DNA from: an uncultured Prosthecobacter sp.
GTDB lineage: Bacteria; Verrucomicrobiota; Verrucomicrobiia; Verrucomicrobiales; Verrucomicrobiaceae
DNA length: 15,916 nucleotides
Reading direction: 5' to 3'
NCBI GenBank assembly: GCA_947523045.1
Contig: CANNUR010000045.1
Coordinates: forward strand, 1 to 15,916
In this document: positions 1 through 8,290 of the stretch, in pieces
How positions within the stretch are numbered: position 1 is the stretch's first letter
Layout: each line of letters opens with the position of its first letter
Program-made: the position numbers and the translations under genes
Notes under the pieces: generated by a model
Databases searched by the model: none
What the model saw: the letters and a program-made list of their open reading frames with translations, nothing else
Told to the model about the DNA's origin: nothing

Positions 1-1
1 G

Positions 2-859
2 CCCAAGTGGGCGGCGCCGAAGCACCTCGAGGCTGATGGCAAGGTGATCCGGCCCATGGCCGGCCCGAACGGCTCGATCCAGGGGCCGTGCGAGGCGAAG
101 TGGGGGTACACGACCCAGACCGTGGCCGACTGGGATGGCGACGGCCTGCCGGATCTCGTGCTCAATTCGATCCTTGGCAAGGTCGTCTGGTACAAGAATG
201 TCGGTACGCGCAAGGCACCGAAGCTGGCTGCGGCGCAGCCGATTGAGGTCGAATGGCAGGGCCCGCAGCCGCGGCTTGCCTACGGCTGGATGGTGCCCGA
301 GGGCAAGGCCCTGCTCACCCAGTGGCGGACGACGCCGGTGGCGGTCGACTGGAACCGCGATGGCCTGACCGACCTCGTCATGCTCGATCAGGAGGGTTAC
401 CTGGCCTTCTTTGAGCGCGCCAAGCAGGAGGGGAGGCTCATTTTGAAGCATCCCCGGCGGGTGCTCTGCGCGGATCCGCAGGCACCCAAGGCCGATGCCC
501 AAACCCTCGGTAACCTGGCGGTGCGCAATCCGGTGGCCATGACGCCCGGCGACCCCCTGCGTCTGAATGCTGGCATCGCCGGCAAGAGCGGCCGTCGCAA
601 GCTCTGCATCATGGATTGGGATGGCGACGGCCAACTCGACATCCTGCTCAATTCCGCCAACGCCAACTTCCTGCGCCAGACCGGCTCGGCCGACGGCAAG
701 TGGTTTTTCTCCGACCTGGGCCTGCTTGCTGCGGTCAATATTGAGGGCCACGACGTCAGCCCGACGACGGTCGACTTCAACGGCGACGGCCTGCCTGACT
801 TCGTCGGCGGCGCCGAGGACGGCCATCTTTACTACATGCGCAATCCCAAGGCGAAGTGA
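2..859 (+). CDS. FG-GAP/VCBS repeat protein, C-terminal part (5' end outside window)
   Basis: The frame is open to the left edge, so the true start lies outside the window; a GTG at 44 is only an internal codon. About 285 residues are visible. Four FG-GAP/VCBS-type units are seen, each with a calcium-loop signature of the D-x-(D/N)-x-D-G-x-x-D type: DWDGDGLPDL (from 128), DWNRDGLTDL (from 347), DWDGDGQLDI (from 614) and DFNGDGLPDF (from 773). Each is followed by a short strand pattern such as GKVVWYKN or GHLYYMRN. Such repeats build a beta-propeller resembling the integrin alpha head and occur mostly in secreted or surface proteins, sometimes with carbohydrate-binding or PQQ domains; the missing N-terminus would decide this. 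The protein ends directly after the fourth repeat, with no sorting domain visible. The specific role is unknown. The neighbour to the right is convergent, so no operon context is available. Confidence 0.85.
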   Translation, partial: PKWAAPKHLEADGKVIRPMAGPNGSIQGPCEAKWGYTTQTVADWDGDGLPDLVLNSILGKVVWYKNVGTRKAPKLAAAQPIEVEWQGPQPRLAYGWMVPEGKALLTQWRTTPVAVDWNRDGLTDLVMLDQEGYLAFFERAKQEGRLILKHPRRVLCADPQAPKADAQTLGNLAVRNPVAMTPGDPLRLNAGIAGKSGRRKLCIMDWDGDGQLDILLNSANANFLRQTGSADGKWFFSDLGLLAAVNIEGHDVSPTTVDFNGDGLPDFVGGAEDGHLYYMRNPKAK

Positions 860-878
860 CCCCGCGTCGCGGCCCGCG

Positions 879-1044
879 TGCGTTGGCCGCGCTTGGGGGT
901 TTGAGGGAATCGTCGCGGAGGCCCCGAGAAGCGAGTGGCCTGCGGCACACGCGCGCTCCGGTCGTGGGCCGGACTGGGGGGCTTCGTGGGTATCGTCACA
1001 GAAGTCCCCCGAAGCGAGTGGCCTGTGGCACACGCGCGCTCTGG
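879..1044. repeat. Tandem pair of ~83-nt intergenic repeat units, REP-like
   Basis: Two diverged copies of a unit of about 83 nt lie head to tail (about 879-961 and 962-1044). The best-kept part is a 31-nt core at 928-958 and 1011-1041 that differs at one position (GAAGCGAGTGGCCTG... through CACACGCGCGCTC). The left parts also align: a G-run, then a short pyrimidine stretch, then G-G-G-(A/T)-ATCGTC, then a C-run. In the second copy GGGGGGCTTC (976-985) pairs with GAAGTCCCCC (1001-1010) across a 15-nt loop (nine Watson-Crick pairs plus one G-U). In the first copy this stem is broken. The pair fills the gap between two convergent 3' ends, the usual place for REP/BIME-type elements. Confidence 0.7.
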
Positions 1045-1082
1045 GGTTGCGGCCTGAGCCCTTGGTCCGAGTGCAAGACCGC

Positions 1083-1661
1083 TCAGGCCAGGGCCCGGCG
1101 TTTGCCGCGCGCGGCCTTCTTGGCGGCCGGGCGACGTGGGGCGGGGGCTGGTGCTTCGGCGGCGTGTTCCTCCTTGAGCGCGCGCAGCTCTTTTTCGACC
1201 TCGGCCAGGCGACGGGAGGTGGAGTCGAGTTTTTTGGCGACGAGGCGGGCGACAAATTCAAAAAGGGCGGCGTGGAAGGCGGGATCCTCCTCGCGCGGGT
1301 GCATGTCCTGAAGGAATTTCTGATCCACCGCCAGGCACAGGGCGCGGCCGCCGGCGATCACGGAGGCGACGCGCTTGTCGTGGTTGACGAGGGCGAGTTC
1401 GCCGAAGACATCGCCAACGCGGGTGATGACGGCGACCTTTTTGCCGCCGACGCGGACTTCAAGCTCGCCGCTGAGCAGGATGTAGATGCGCGAATCAATG
1501 CTGCCTTCGCGAATGATGAAGTCACCGGCATCGCACTGGAGCAGGCTGGAGGAGTTCAGCACCTCATCGAGTTGATCCTCGCTGAAGCTGTTGAGAAAGG
1601 GCACCGCGCTCAGGGGCGCAGGCAGCCTGCCTTCCTCATGGATGTAGGCGTATTCTTTCAT
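1083..1661 (-). CDS. Cyclic-nucleotide-binding (CNB) domain protein without DNA-binding domain
   Basis: This 192-residue protein carries one CRP/PKA-type nucleotide-binding beta-roll at about residues 17-130. The phosphate-binding cassette is intact: FGELAL (86-91) supplies the ribose-contacting Glu, and Arg97 in NHDKRVASV is the usual phosphate-binding Arg. After the beta-roll, a helix at 135-168 rich in E, K, R and L looks like a coiled coil. It is followed by an A/P-rich hinge and a K/R-rich C-terminal tail (about 176-192). There is no helix-turn-helix, so it is not a CRP/FNR transcription factor, and there is no kinase, channel or other output domain. It probably senses a nucleotide and passes the signal through its coiled coil or basic tail to a partner; that is inference. 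It lies 81 bp downstream of upp on the same strand and may be its operon partner. Confidence 0.85.
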   Translation of the reverse strand: MKEYAYIHEEGRLPAPLSAVPFLNSFSEDQLDEVLNSSSLLQCDAGDFIIREGSIDSRIYILLSGELEVRVGGKKVAVITRVGDVFGELALVNHDKRVASVIAGGRALCLAVDQKFLQDMHPREEDPAFHAALFEFVARLVAKKLDSTSRRLAEVEKELRALKEEHAAEAPAPAPRRPAAKKAARGKRRALA

Positions 1662-1742
1662 GGCAATTGAACACCATTATTTCACGGCTGACCGCCGATG
1701 AACAGGGCAATCCCGGCCTGGAGGAGCTTTTTTTTGAAAAAA

Positions 1743-2363
1743 TCAGGTTCCAAAACAGCGGTCGCCGGCGTCGCCGAGGCCGGGCACGATGTAAAACCGC
1801 TCGTTCAGTCCGGCATCGACCGCAGCGGTGAAGACCGGTACCTCGGGGTGGGCGGCGGTCACGGCGGCCAGTCCGTCGGGGCAGCTGACGACGCAGACGA
1901 GGCGCAGGCGCCTGGCACCGGCGGCCTTGAGTTGGTTGAGCGCACAGACGGCGCTGCCGCCGGTGGCCAGCATGGGGTCGAGCAGGAAGACGTCGGCTTC
2001 GGCCAGCACCGGCGGCAGCTTCGCGTAGTAGGAGACCGGCTTGGCCGTGGTCTCATCGCGGGCGATGCCCAGGTGAGCCACCACGGCTTCGGGCACGAGC
2101 GGCAGGACCGCTTCTTCCAGGCCGAGTCCGGCACGCAGGATGGGAACGAGGACCATGGGGCGGGCGAAGGTGGCGCCCTCGGTCTCGGCGAGCGGGGTTT
2201 GCACGCGCATGGCGGCGGTGTCGAGATCGGCGCTCGCCTGCCAGAACAGGATTTCCGCCAGCCGATGCAGGTGCCAGCGGAACCGCGCCGGCGGCGTGGT
2301 GGCGTCGCGCAGGGCAGTCGGATGAATCCGGGCCAGGGGATGGCCGACGAGCACAGGGTTCAT
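1743..2363 (-). CDS. upp: Uracil phosphoribosyltransferase
   Basis: This cytoplasmic pyrimidine-salvage enzyme converts uracil plus PRPP to UMP plus diphosphate. At 206 residues it has the usual length (about 208). The PRPP-binding loop DPMLATGGSA is at 129-138. PILRAGLG (74-81) is the conserved region before it, and the C-terminal uracil-binding segment PGLGDAGDRCFGT is complete, so all family hallmarks are present. The ATG at 2363 gives the family-typical N-terminus (a short lead, then HPLARIHPTALRD). The gene starts 41 bp after the stop of the muramidase fusion on the same strand. No uracil transporter (uraA) is adjacent, which is the more common partner elsewhere. No terminator is visible between it and the downstream CNB gene. 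Confidence 0.95.
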   Translation of the reverse strand: MNPVLVGHPLARIHPTALRDATTPPARFRWHLHRLAEILFWQASADLDTAAMRVQTPLAETEGATFARPMVLVPILRAGLGLEEAVLPLVPEAVVAHLGIARDETTAKPVSYYAKLPPVLAEADVFLLDPMLATGGSAVCALNQLKAAGARRLRLVCVVSCPDGLAAVTAAHPEVPVFTAAVDAGLNERFYIVPGLGDAGDRCFGT

Positions 2364-2404
2364 GCCGGCAAGCTGCCCGGTTCCGGCGTTGCCGGCAACC
2401 GGGT

Positions 2405-4684
2405 TTATTCGCCGTAGATCAGGAAGGGCCGGCGCCGTGCGCGGAAGGCCTCGGTCTCGGCCTGCCAGTGCAGCGGTTGGCCCTCACGCAGGGCCTCGAG
2501 CAGGCCGCGGTGGTTGAGCAGGGTGCCGACCTTGGCGACTTCGAACTGGCCCGGGTAAAGGCGTTGCAGGGTGGCGGCGATGGCCAGACCGGTGCGCACA
2601 GGCTCAAGGGTGCGTCGGTCGGTGACGCTCAGGCGCACGCCGGCACAGGGCTGATCCTTGAAGACACTGGCCGTCGGGGTGAAGCGCACGGGCAGAAAAC
2701 GCAGGCCGGGCAGGCCGAGCCGGTTGAGTTCATGGACGAGCCGCAGGTCGTCGACGTAGGGCGCGCCGAGGATTTCAAAAGGGGTGTCGGTGCCGCGGCC
2801 GACGCTGATGGAAAATTCCAGCAGGCCGATGCCGGGGTAGAGCAGGGCGGCGGTGGGGTTGCGCATGTTGGGCGAGGGATTCTGCCAGGGCAGGCCGGTC
2901 TCGTCGAAGAGCTGACCGCGCCGCCAGCCCTCCACCGGAATGACCTGCAGGTCGGCACCGAGGCGGCGTTCGGCATTCATCATTCGTGCCAGTTCGCCAG
3001 TGGTCATGCCGTGGCGAAGGGCGATGGCGTGGGTGGCGGTGAAGGTTTCCTGGTCGAGCACGGCTGGTCCCTCGACCGCGGTGCCGCCGACCGGATTGAC
3101 GCGGTCGAGCACGACCAAGGGGATGCCTCTTTGCGCGGCCGCTTCCAGGCAGAGGCGCAGGGTGGAGATGTAGGTGTAGAAGCGGCAGCCGATGTCCTGA
3201 ATGTCGAACACCAGGGCGTCGAGCTCGCGCAACTGCGCCTCCGAGGGCGCCCGCCGCTCGCCATACAGGCTGAACACGGGCAGGCCGGTCCTGCGGTCCT
3301 TGCTGTCGCCGATCTTCTCCTGGTCGAGCTCGCCGCGGATGCCGTGTTCAGGACTGAACAGGGCGCGCAGTTGCACCCGCGGTGCCGACTTGAGGACATC
3401 AATCGTGCTCTCGCGGCGGGCGGTGATGCCGGTGGCATTGGTGATCAGGCCGATCCGCTTGCCGGCCAGGGGCGCAAAGCCGTCGCGCTGGAGCACATCG
3501 ATGCCGTTGAGCACGGTCGGCACCTCGTTCGGCTGGCGCGGGCGCAGCACGACGGGAGCCTTGGTCCAGTCGATGCCCTTGAGGGCCTTGGCGGCGGCGC
3601 TGCCCACCGCCTCGTACAGATCGCGCACGCTGCCGCCACCGTGAGGGTGCAGGCGTGAACTCAGAAAGACGACGAAGCTGCGCGAGTGGGGATCGATCCA
3701 CAGGCTGGTGCCGGTGAAGCCGGTGTGGCCGAAGGAGCCGAGCGGGAAGTGTGCGCCGCGCGGCCGGCTAAAGGGGCTGTCCAAATCCCAGCCGAGGCCG
3801 CGGCGCTCGTGCACGGTGGCCGGCGTTTGCACCCGTCGTGCGGCCTCGAGGCTGGCGGTTTGCAAAACGCGCACGCCGTCGAGTTCGCCGCCATTCAGCC
3901 ACATGCGGGCGAAGCGGGCGAGATCAGTCGCGGTGGTGAACAGGCCGGCGTGACCGGCGACACCGCCCATGCGCCGCGCGGTGGGGTCGTGCACGACCCC
4001 GCGCAGCAGGACGCCGGTCTCATCCTTTTCGGTCGGTGCGATGCGCGGCCGCCAGTCTTCGGGCGGGCTGAAGCCGGTGGAATCCATGCCCAGCGGCGCA
4101 AAAATCCGCTGGCGGGCGTAGACGTCGAGCGACCGGCCGCTGGCGCGTCGGACGATCTCGCCGAGCAGGATGAAATTCACGTCGCTGTAACGGAAGCGTG
4201 CCTCGGCAGGCGCCTCGGGCTGGCTGGCGAGTGCGCGGCGGACGCCTTCCTCGTAACCGCTCCAGGCCGGCTCCCTCGGCACGCCGGCGGGCAGGCCCGA
4301 GGTGTGGGCCAGCAGGTGGCGGAGCAGGACGTCGCGACCGCCGGCGAACTCCGGCAGGTGGCGGACGACGGGATCGTCGAAGCGCAGTTTCCCTTCCTCG
4401 GCAAGCGCCAGCACGCAGGGCAGGGTGGCGACGACCTTGGTGAGCGAGGCGGCATCGAAGAGCGTGTCGAGCGTCATGGCCTCGCGCGCCGGCTGCAGGG
4501 CGCGCGCGCCCACGACGGTCGTGTGGCTCTGGCCGTCGCGCTCCAGCCAGAGCACGGCTCCGGGCGGGGTTCGTCTGGCCACGGCCTGTTCGAGCACGGT
4601 GTCGAGCGCAGCCAGGCCCGCCGGATCAAAGACGTCCGCTGCGGCGGGTGCGGACAAAAACAGGGCGAAAAGCAGCGGGCGCAT
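2405..4684 (-). CDS. Secreted two-domain cell-wall hydrolase: AmiE-like serine hydrolase fused to NamZ-like (DUF1343) exo-muramidase
   Basis: The start at 4684 opens directly with a signal peptide (MRPLLFALFLSAPAAADV, cleavage likely near residue 16), giving 759 residues; the frame is open 21 codons further upstream, but that stretch is not signal-like. Residues about 20-365 are a class-C beta-lactamase-fold serine hydrolase: SLTK (S80-x-x-K83), YSDVN (166-170) and HTG (320-322) are the three active-site motifs, and LLAHTSGLP (124-132) is the family landmark. Residues about 390-759 are DUF1343 (PF07075): VLNGIDVL entry, FSPEHGIRGE (443-452), DIQDIGCRFYTY, the proline-rich PNMRNPT segment and SVGRGTDTPFE. 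In Bacillus subtilis, AmiE (beta-lactamase family) and NamZ (DUF1343, exo-beta-N-acetylmuramidase) are separate products of the muropeptide-recycling cluster. Here both activities may sit in one exported chain, removing peptide and then MurNAc from wall fragments. Activity is inferred. It is probably the first gene of a minus-strand unit with upp. Confidence 0.9.
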   Translation of the reverse strand: MRPLLFALFLSAPAAADVFDPAGLAALDTVLEQAVARRTPPGAVLWLERDGQSHTTVVGARALQPAREAMTLDTLFDAASLTKVVATLPCVLALAEEGKLRFDDPVVRHLPEFAGGRDVLLRHLLAHTSGLPAGVPREPAWSGYEEGVRRALASQPEAPAEARFRYSDVNFILLGEIVRRASGRSLDVYARQRIFAPLGMDSTGFSPPEDWRPRIAPTEKDETGVLLRGVVHDPTARRMGGVAGHAGLFTTATDLARFARMWLNGGELDGVRVLQTASLEAARRVQTPATVHERRGLGWDLDSPFSRPRGAHFPLGSFGHTGFTGTSLWIDPHSRSFVVFLSSRLHPHGGGSVRDLYEAVGSAAAKALKGIDWTKAPVVLRPRQPNEVPTVLNGIDVLQRDGFAPLAGKRIGLITNATGITARRESTIDVLKSAPRVQLRALFSPEHGIRGELDQEKIGDSKDRRTGLPVFSLYGERRAPSEAQLRELDALVFDIQDIGCRFYTYISTLRLCLEAAAQRGIPLVVLDRVNPVGGTAVEGPAVLDQETFTATHAIALRHGMTTGELARMMNAERRLGADLQVIPVEGWRRGQLFDETGLPWQNPSPNMRNPTAALLYPGIGLLEFSISVGRGTDTPFEILGAPYVDDLRLVHELNRLGLPGLRFLPVRFTPTASVFKDQPCAGVRLSVTDRRTLEPVRTGLAIAATLQRLYPGQFEVAKVGTLLNHRGLLEALREGQPLHWQAETEAFRARRRPFLIYGE

Positions 4685-4754
4685 GCCGGCAGTGAACCGG
4701 TTTGGCGTCGGCGAGTCAACCTTGCAGGCGGCGGGCGGGGCGGGCATGCTGGAT

Positions 4755-4777
4755 CAGGGCCTTTCGCCAAGGCCCTG
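4755..4777 (+). promoter_or_regulatory. Perfect 9-bp hairpin immediately before the TatD start codon
   Basis: CAGGGCCTT (4755-4763) and AAGGCCCTG (4769-4777) are exact reverse complements around a five-base loop (TCGCC). The stem ends four bases before the ATG at 4782. No T-run follows on either strand, so it is not an intrinsic terminator. In the TatD transcript it would fold next to the initiation region. If translation begins at the upstream in-frame ATG (4746), the hairpin lies inside the coding sequence. Confidence 0.5.
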
Positions 4778-4781
4778 CTTC

Positions 4782-5564
4782 ATGCTCTTCGACGCCCACA
4801 ACCACCTGCACGACCCGCGCCTGGATCCCTGGCGCGCGTCGATGCTCGCCGACCTGCCGTGCCATGGCATCGCCGGCATGGTCGTCAACGGCACGCGAGC
4901 GGCCGACTGGCCCGCGGTGGCGGCATTGGCGCGGGCCGAGGCGCGTGTGCAGCCGGCCTTCGGTCTGCATCCCTGGCATCTCGACGGGCGCGGGCCGGAC
5001 TGGCTGGCGGAGCTGGAAGGCTGGCTGCGACGGTTTCCCGAGGCGGGGGTCGGCGAGTTTGGCCTCGACCGCTGGATGCGGGATCCCGACCTGCCGGCGC
5101 AGCGGCAGTGTTTTGTCGCTCAACTCGATCTCGCCGTGCGCCTGCAGCGGCCGGCGACAATCCATTGCCTGCGCGCCTGGGGCCTGCTGGAGCAACTGCT
5201 GCGCGAGTCGCCGCGGCCCGGGCGAGGTTTCCTCCTGCACTCCTATGGTGGCCCGGTCGAGCTGGTGCCGATTTTCGCCCGTCTCGGGGCTTACTTTTCG
5301 GTGTCGCCCTGGTTCGGCCACCCGGCCAAGGCCGCCCGACTGGCGGTGTTTCGTCAGGTGCCATTGGAGCGACTGTTGATCGAGACCGACGCCCCCGACA
5401 TGGCGCCGCCGGCGGAGCTCGACCGCGAACCGCTGCCGAATGGACTCAACTCGACGGGCAATCTGCGCGTCAGCCTGGAACTGCTGGCGCGCGTGCGGCC
5501 TGAACCGCTGGAGGTGCTGGAGGCTCAGCTCGCCGAAAACCACCGGCGCCTGTTTGGCCGCTAG
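4782..5564 (+). CDS. TatD family metal-dependent hydrolase
   Basis: This 260-residue protein is a TIM-barrel metal-dependent hydrolase of the TatD/YcfH family, which includes 3'-5' exonucleases and D-aminoacyl-tRNA deacylase-like members; the substrate cannot be read from sequence. The expected metal ligands are all present in order: H6 and H8 in FDAHNHLHD, E92 in VGEFGLDRW, H128 in ATIHCLRAWG, H153 in LLHSYGG and D203 in LIETDAPDM. The C-terminal P-N-G-L-N stretch (219-223) and the end LAENHRRLFG are also family-typical. I chose the ATG at 4782 because MLFDAHNH is the normal TatD N-terminus; an in-frame ATG at 4746 would add 12 residues. It is transcribed divergently from the muramidase fusion across a 97-bp gap containing the hairpin at 4755-4777. 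Confidence 0.88.
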   Translation: MLFDAHNHLHDPRLDPWRASMLADLPCHGIAGMVVNGTRAADWPAVAALARAEARVQPAFGLHPWHLDGRGPDWLAELEGWLRRFPEAGVGEFGLDRWMRDPDLPAQRQCFVAQLDLAVRLQRPATIHCLRAWGLLEQLLRESPRPGRGFLLHSYGGPVELVPIFARLGAYFSVSPWFGHPAKAARLAVFRQVPLERLLIETDAPDMAPPAELDREPLPNGLNSTGNLRVSLELLARVRPEPLEVLEAQLAENHRRLFGR

Positions 5565-5680
5565 CAGGCTCGGTCTTGGGTGGGGCGGTCTGTCTCAGAT
5601 CGTCTCATGGTTTGGTGGCGCAGGCCAACCCGGCGCCCTGAGGCTGGGCACCACCTGGGGAGGTCTGACACTCTGAACTA

Positions 5681-5703
5681 ATAACGCAATTAACTTGCAT
5701 TAT
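5681..5703 (+). promoter_or_regulatory. 23-bp palindrome upstream of zigA, candidate Zur (Fur-family) operator
   Basis: ATAACGCAA (5681-5689) and TTGCATTAT (5695-5703) are inverted repeats matching at 8 of 9 positions around the five-base centre TTAAC. The site sits in a short AT-rich island in otherwise very GC-rich DNA and ends 28 bp before the zigA ATG, where a repressor would cover the promoter. ZigA-type GTPases are classical Zur-regulon members in Proteobacteria, so a zinc-responsive operator is the natural guess. The exact sequence does not match a Zur consensus I can quote with confidence. Confidence 0.5.
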
Positions 5704-5731
5704 ATGGCGATAGAGCGATCTGTGCATCCCC

Positions 5732-6946
<1,215 letters not shown>

Positions 6947-6953
6947 GCCCTGC

Positions 6954-7358
6954 ATGCTTGCGCACTTCGCCGTCACCTGCGCCCTCGTCGGCCTGATCTG
7001 GACGATCCAAATCGTCCAGTACCCGCTCTTTGACCGGGTCGGCCGCGAGGCTTTCCCGGCGTGGCACGCCGCCTACACGGCAGCCATCACCTGGGTGGTG
7101 GCGCCGTTGATGCTGGCGGAACTCGCTTCCGGCCTCTGGCTCCTGGGTGTGGTCGGTCACCGTGAGCCGGCCTTTTTGGTCAGCCTGGCGGCGCTTGCCC
7201 TCGTCTGGATGGCCACGGCGTTCGTTCAAGTTCCGTTGCATGGTCGACTGGCACACGGCTTTGATGCTGCGAGCCATCGCCGGCTCGTGCGCTCAAACTG
7301 GCTGCGCACCTCGGCCTGGACCCTGCGCGCCGGCCTGCTCCACTCCCTGCTCGCATGA
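6954..7358 (+). CDS. Small four-helix inner-membrane protein, unknown function
   Basis: The protein is 134 residues and nearly all membrane-embedded. Hydrophobic segments lie at about 3-24, 44-67, 72-94 and 112-134; the last is shorter and more polar. Aromatic and charged residues cluster at the interfaces, for example QYPLFDRVG (22-30), a WHAAYTA segment, PLHGRLAHG and SNWLRTSAW. These short motifs look conserved-family-like, but I cannot name the family. There is no signal sequence beyond the first helix. The ATG lies 7 nt after the zigA stop, and its own stop overlaps the next start by 4 nt (ATGA), so it is almost certainly co-translated within the zigA unit. A role in metal or redox homeostasis would be guilt by association only. 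Confidence 0.8.
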   Translation: MLAHFAVTCALVGLIWTIQIVQYPLFDRVGREAFPAWHAAYTAAITWVVAPLMLAELASGLWLLGVVGHREPAFLVSLAALALVWMATAFVQVPLHGRLAHGFDAASHRRLVRSNWLRTSAWTLRAGLLHSLLA

Positions 7359-8287
7359 ATGACCTTCGCCACCTCTCCATCGCCGTGATTGGCGCCGGCC
7401 TCGCCGGGATCGCCGCGGCGCGCGGTCTGACCGAGCGCGGGGCGCGCGTGACGATCCTCGAAAAGTCGCGCGGCTGTGGCGGTCGCTGCGCGACCAAGCG
7501 CTGGCAGGGCCAGGTCGTGGACCACGGCGCTCAGTTCTTCACCCTGCGGGATCCGCGTTTCGCGGCTGCGGCGCGCGCCGCCTGCGGCGACGCGCTGCAG
7601 CGACTGCAGGCACCGGTGCTGGATGGCCGCGGCCGCATCCTGCCGGACGATGGCCGTTGGTTTCATCGCGACGGCAACAGCCGGCTGGTGCGCGCCCTCG
7701 CCGAGGGGTTGGAGATTCGCACGGAAGTGACGGTCGCCGAGGCGCGCAGCCTGCTGCGCATCGAGGGCGGAGCCTTTGACGCCGTGATCAGCACCGCCCC
7801 CTGGCCGCAGACGGCGAAGCTGTTCGGTCTGCAGGCCGAAGGCGATGACATTCCCTGCCTCGCCGCCGTGCTCGTCTACCGTGGCGACTGGCTGGGGCGC
7901 ACACGGGAGGCCTATGCCGTGCGCGATCCGGCAGCGGACCTGGCCTGGAGCGCCTGCGAAAACCACAAGCCGGGACGTGTCGCGGCGGGCTGCACGGTCC
8001 TGGTCGCCCATGCCGGCGAAGCCTTCAGTCGCACCCATCTGGAGCGCCCCGCGGCCGAGATCCCCGGTCTGCTGCGCGAGGCGGTGGAGTCGGTTTGGGG
8101 TCTGCCGGCGGAAGCCTTTGTCGAAGGGCTCGGCCATCGCTGGCGCTACGCCCGCAGTGAGGGCGGGCTGCAGCTGCCACCCCTGCCGCCCGGCCTGCAC
8201 CACGTCGGCGACGCCCTGCGCCGCTCGCGCGTCGAGGACGCCTGGCTGGCCGGCCATGAATTCGTGCACACCTGGCAGCCGGCCTGA
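7355..8287 (+). CDS. Renalase-like FAD-dependent oxidoreductase
   Basis: This 310-residue protein is an amine-oxidase-fold flavoprotein. The N-terminal FAD-binding Rossmann motif GAGLAG is at 13-18, followed by the ribose-binding acidic E36 in ILEKSRGCGGRCATKR, then DHGAQFFTLRDPRF (from 56). The C-terminal FAD-contact segment is HVGDALRRSRVEDAWLAG (about 277-294). The EKSRG-GGR-xxTKR and DHGAQFFT pair is characteristic of bacterial renalase-like proteins. Characterised bacterial renalases oxidise the non-canonical 2- and 6-dihydro isomers of NAD(P)H back to NAD(P)+, a metabolite-repair reaction; that this protein does so is inference. No transmembrane segment or signal peptide is evident, so it should be cytoplasmic. 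Its start overlaps the preceding gene's stop (ATGA), indicating translational coupling. Confidence 0.85.
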   Translation: MNDLRHLSIAVIGAGLAGIAAARGLTERGARVTILEKSRGCGGRCATKRWQGQVVDHGAQFFTLRDPRFAAAARAACGDALQRLQAPVLDGRGRILPDDGRWFHRDGNSRLVRALAEGLEIRTEVTVAEARSLLRIEGGAFDAVISTAPWPQTAKLFGLQAEGDDIPCLAAVLVYRGDWLGRTREAYAVRDPAADLAWSACENHKPGRVAAGCTVLVAHAGEAFSRTHLERPAAEIPGLLREAVESVWGLPAEAFVEGLGHRWRYARSEGGLQLPPLPPGLHHVGDALRRSRVEDAWLAGHEFVHTWQPA

Positions 8288-8290
8288 CCC

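Noticed and set aside
567..1670. A 367-codon plus-strand open frame spanning the VCBS gene end, the repeat and the CNB gene
   Set aside because: It is out of frame with the VCBS repeats and antisense to a complete CNB domain; it also runs through the tandem repeat.
1728..1742. Run of eight T, one G and six A after the upp stop, resembling a terminator tail
   Set aside because: No GC-rich stem precedes the T-run in either direction; it is only a weak A/T palindrome.
2364..2396. 8-bp inverted repeat GCCGGCAA / TTGCCGGC between the muramidase fusion and upp
   Set aside because: The 17-nt loop, lack of T-run and 41-bp intra-operon position make it weak; GC-rich repeats of this length arise easily here.
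3686..5503. A 605-codon open frame on the plus strand, antisense to the muramidase fusion and running into the TatD gene
   Set aside because: Low-complexity A/G/R/P-rich translation with no motif. It is the antisense or alternate-frame shadow of two convincingly annotated genes in GC-rich DNA, where stops are rare.
5565..5731. Possible cobalamin riboswitch upstream of a CobW-family gene
   Set aside because: No B12-box-like element or extended structure is seen in the 167-nt region, and the protein is of the ZigA rather than the cobalamin-synthesis type.
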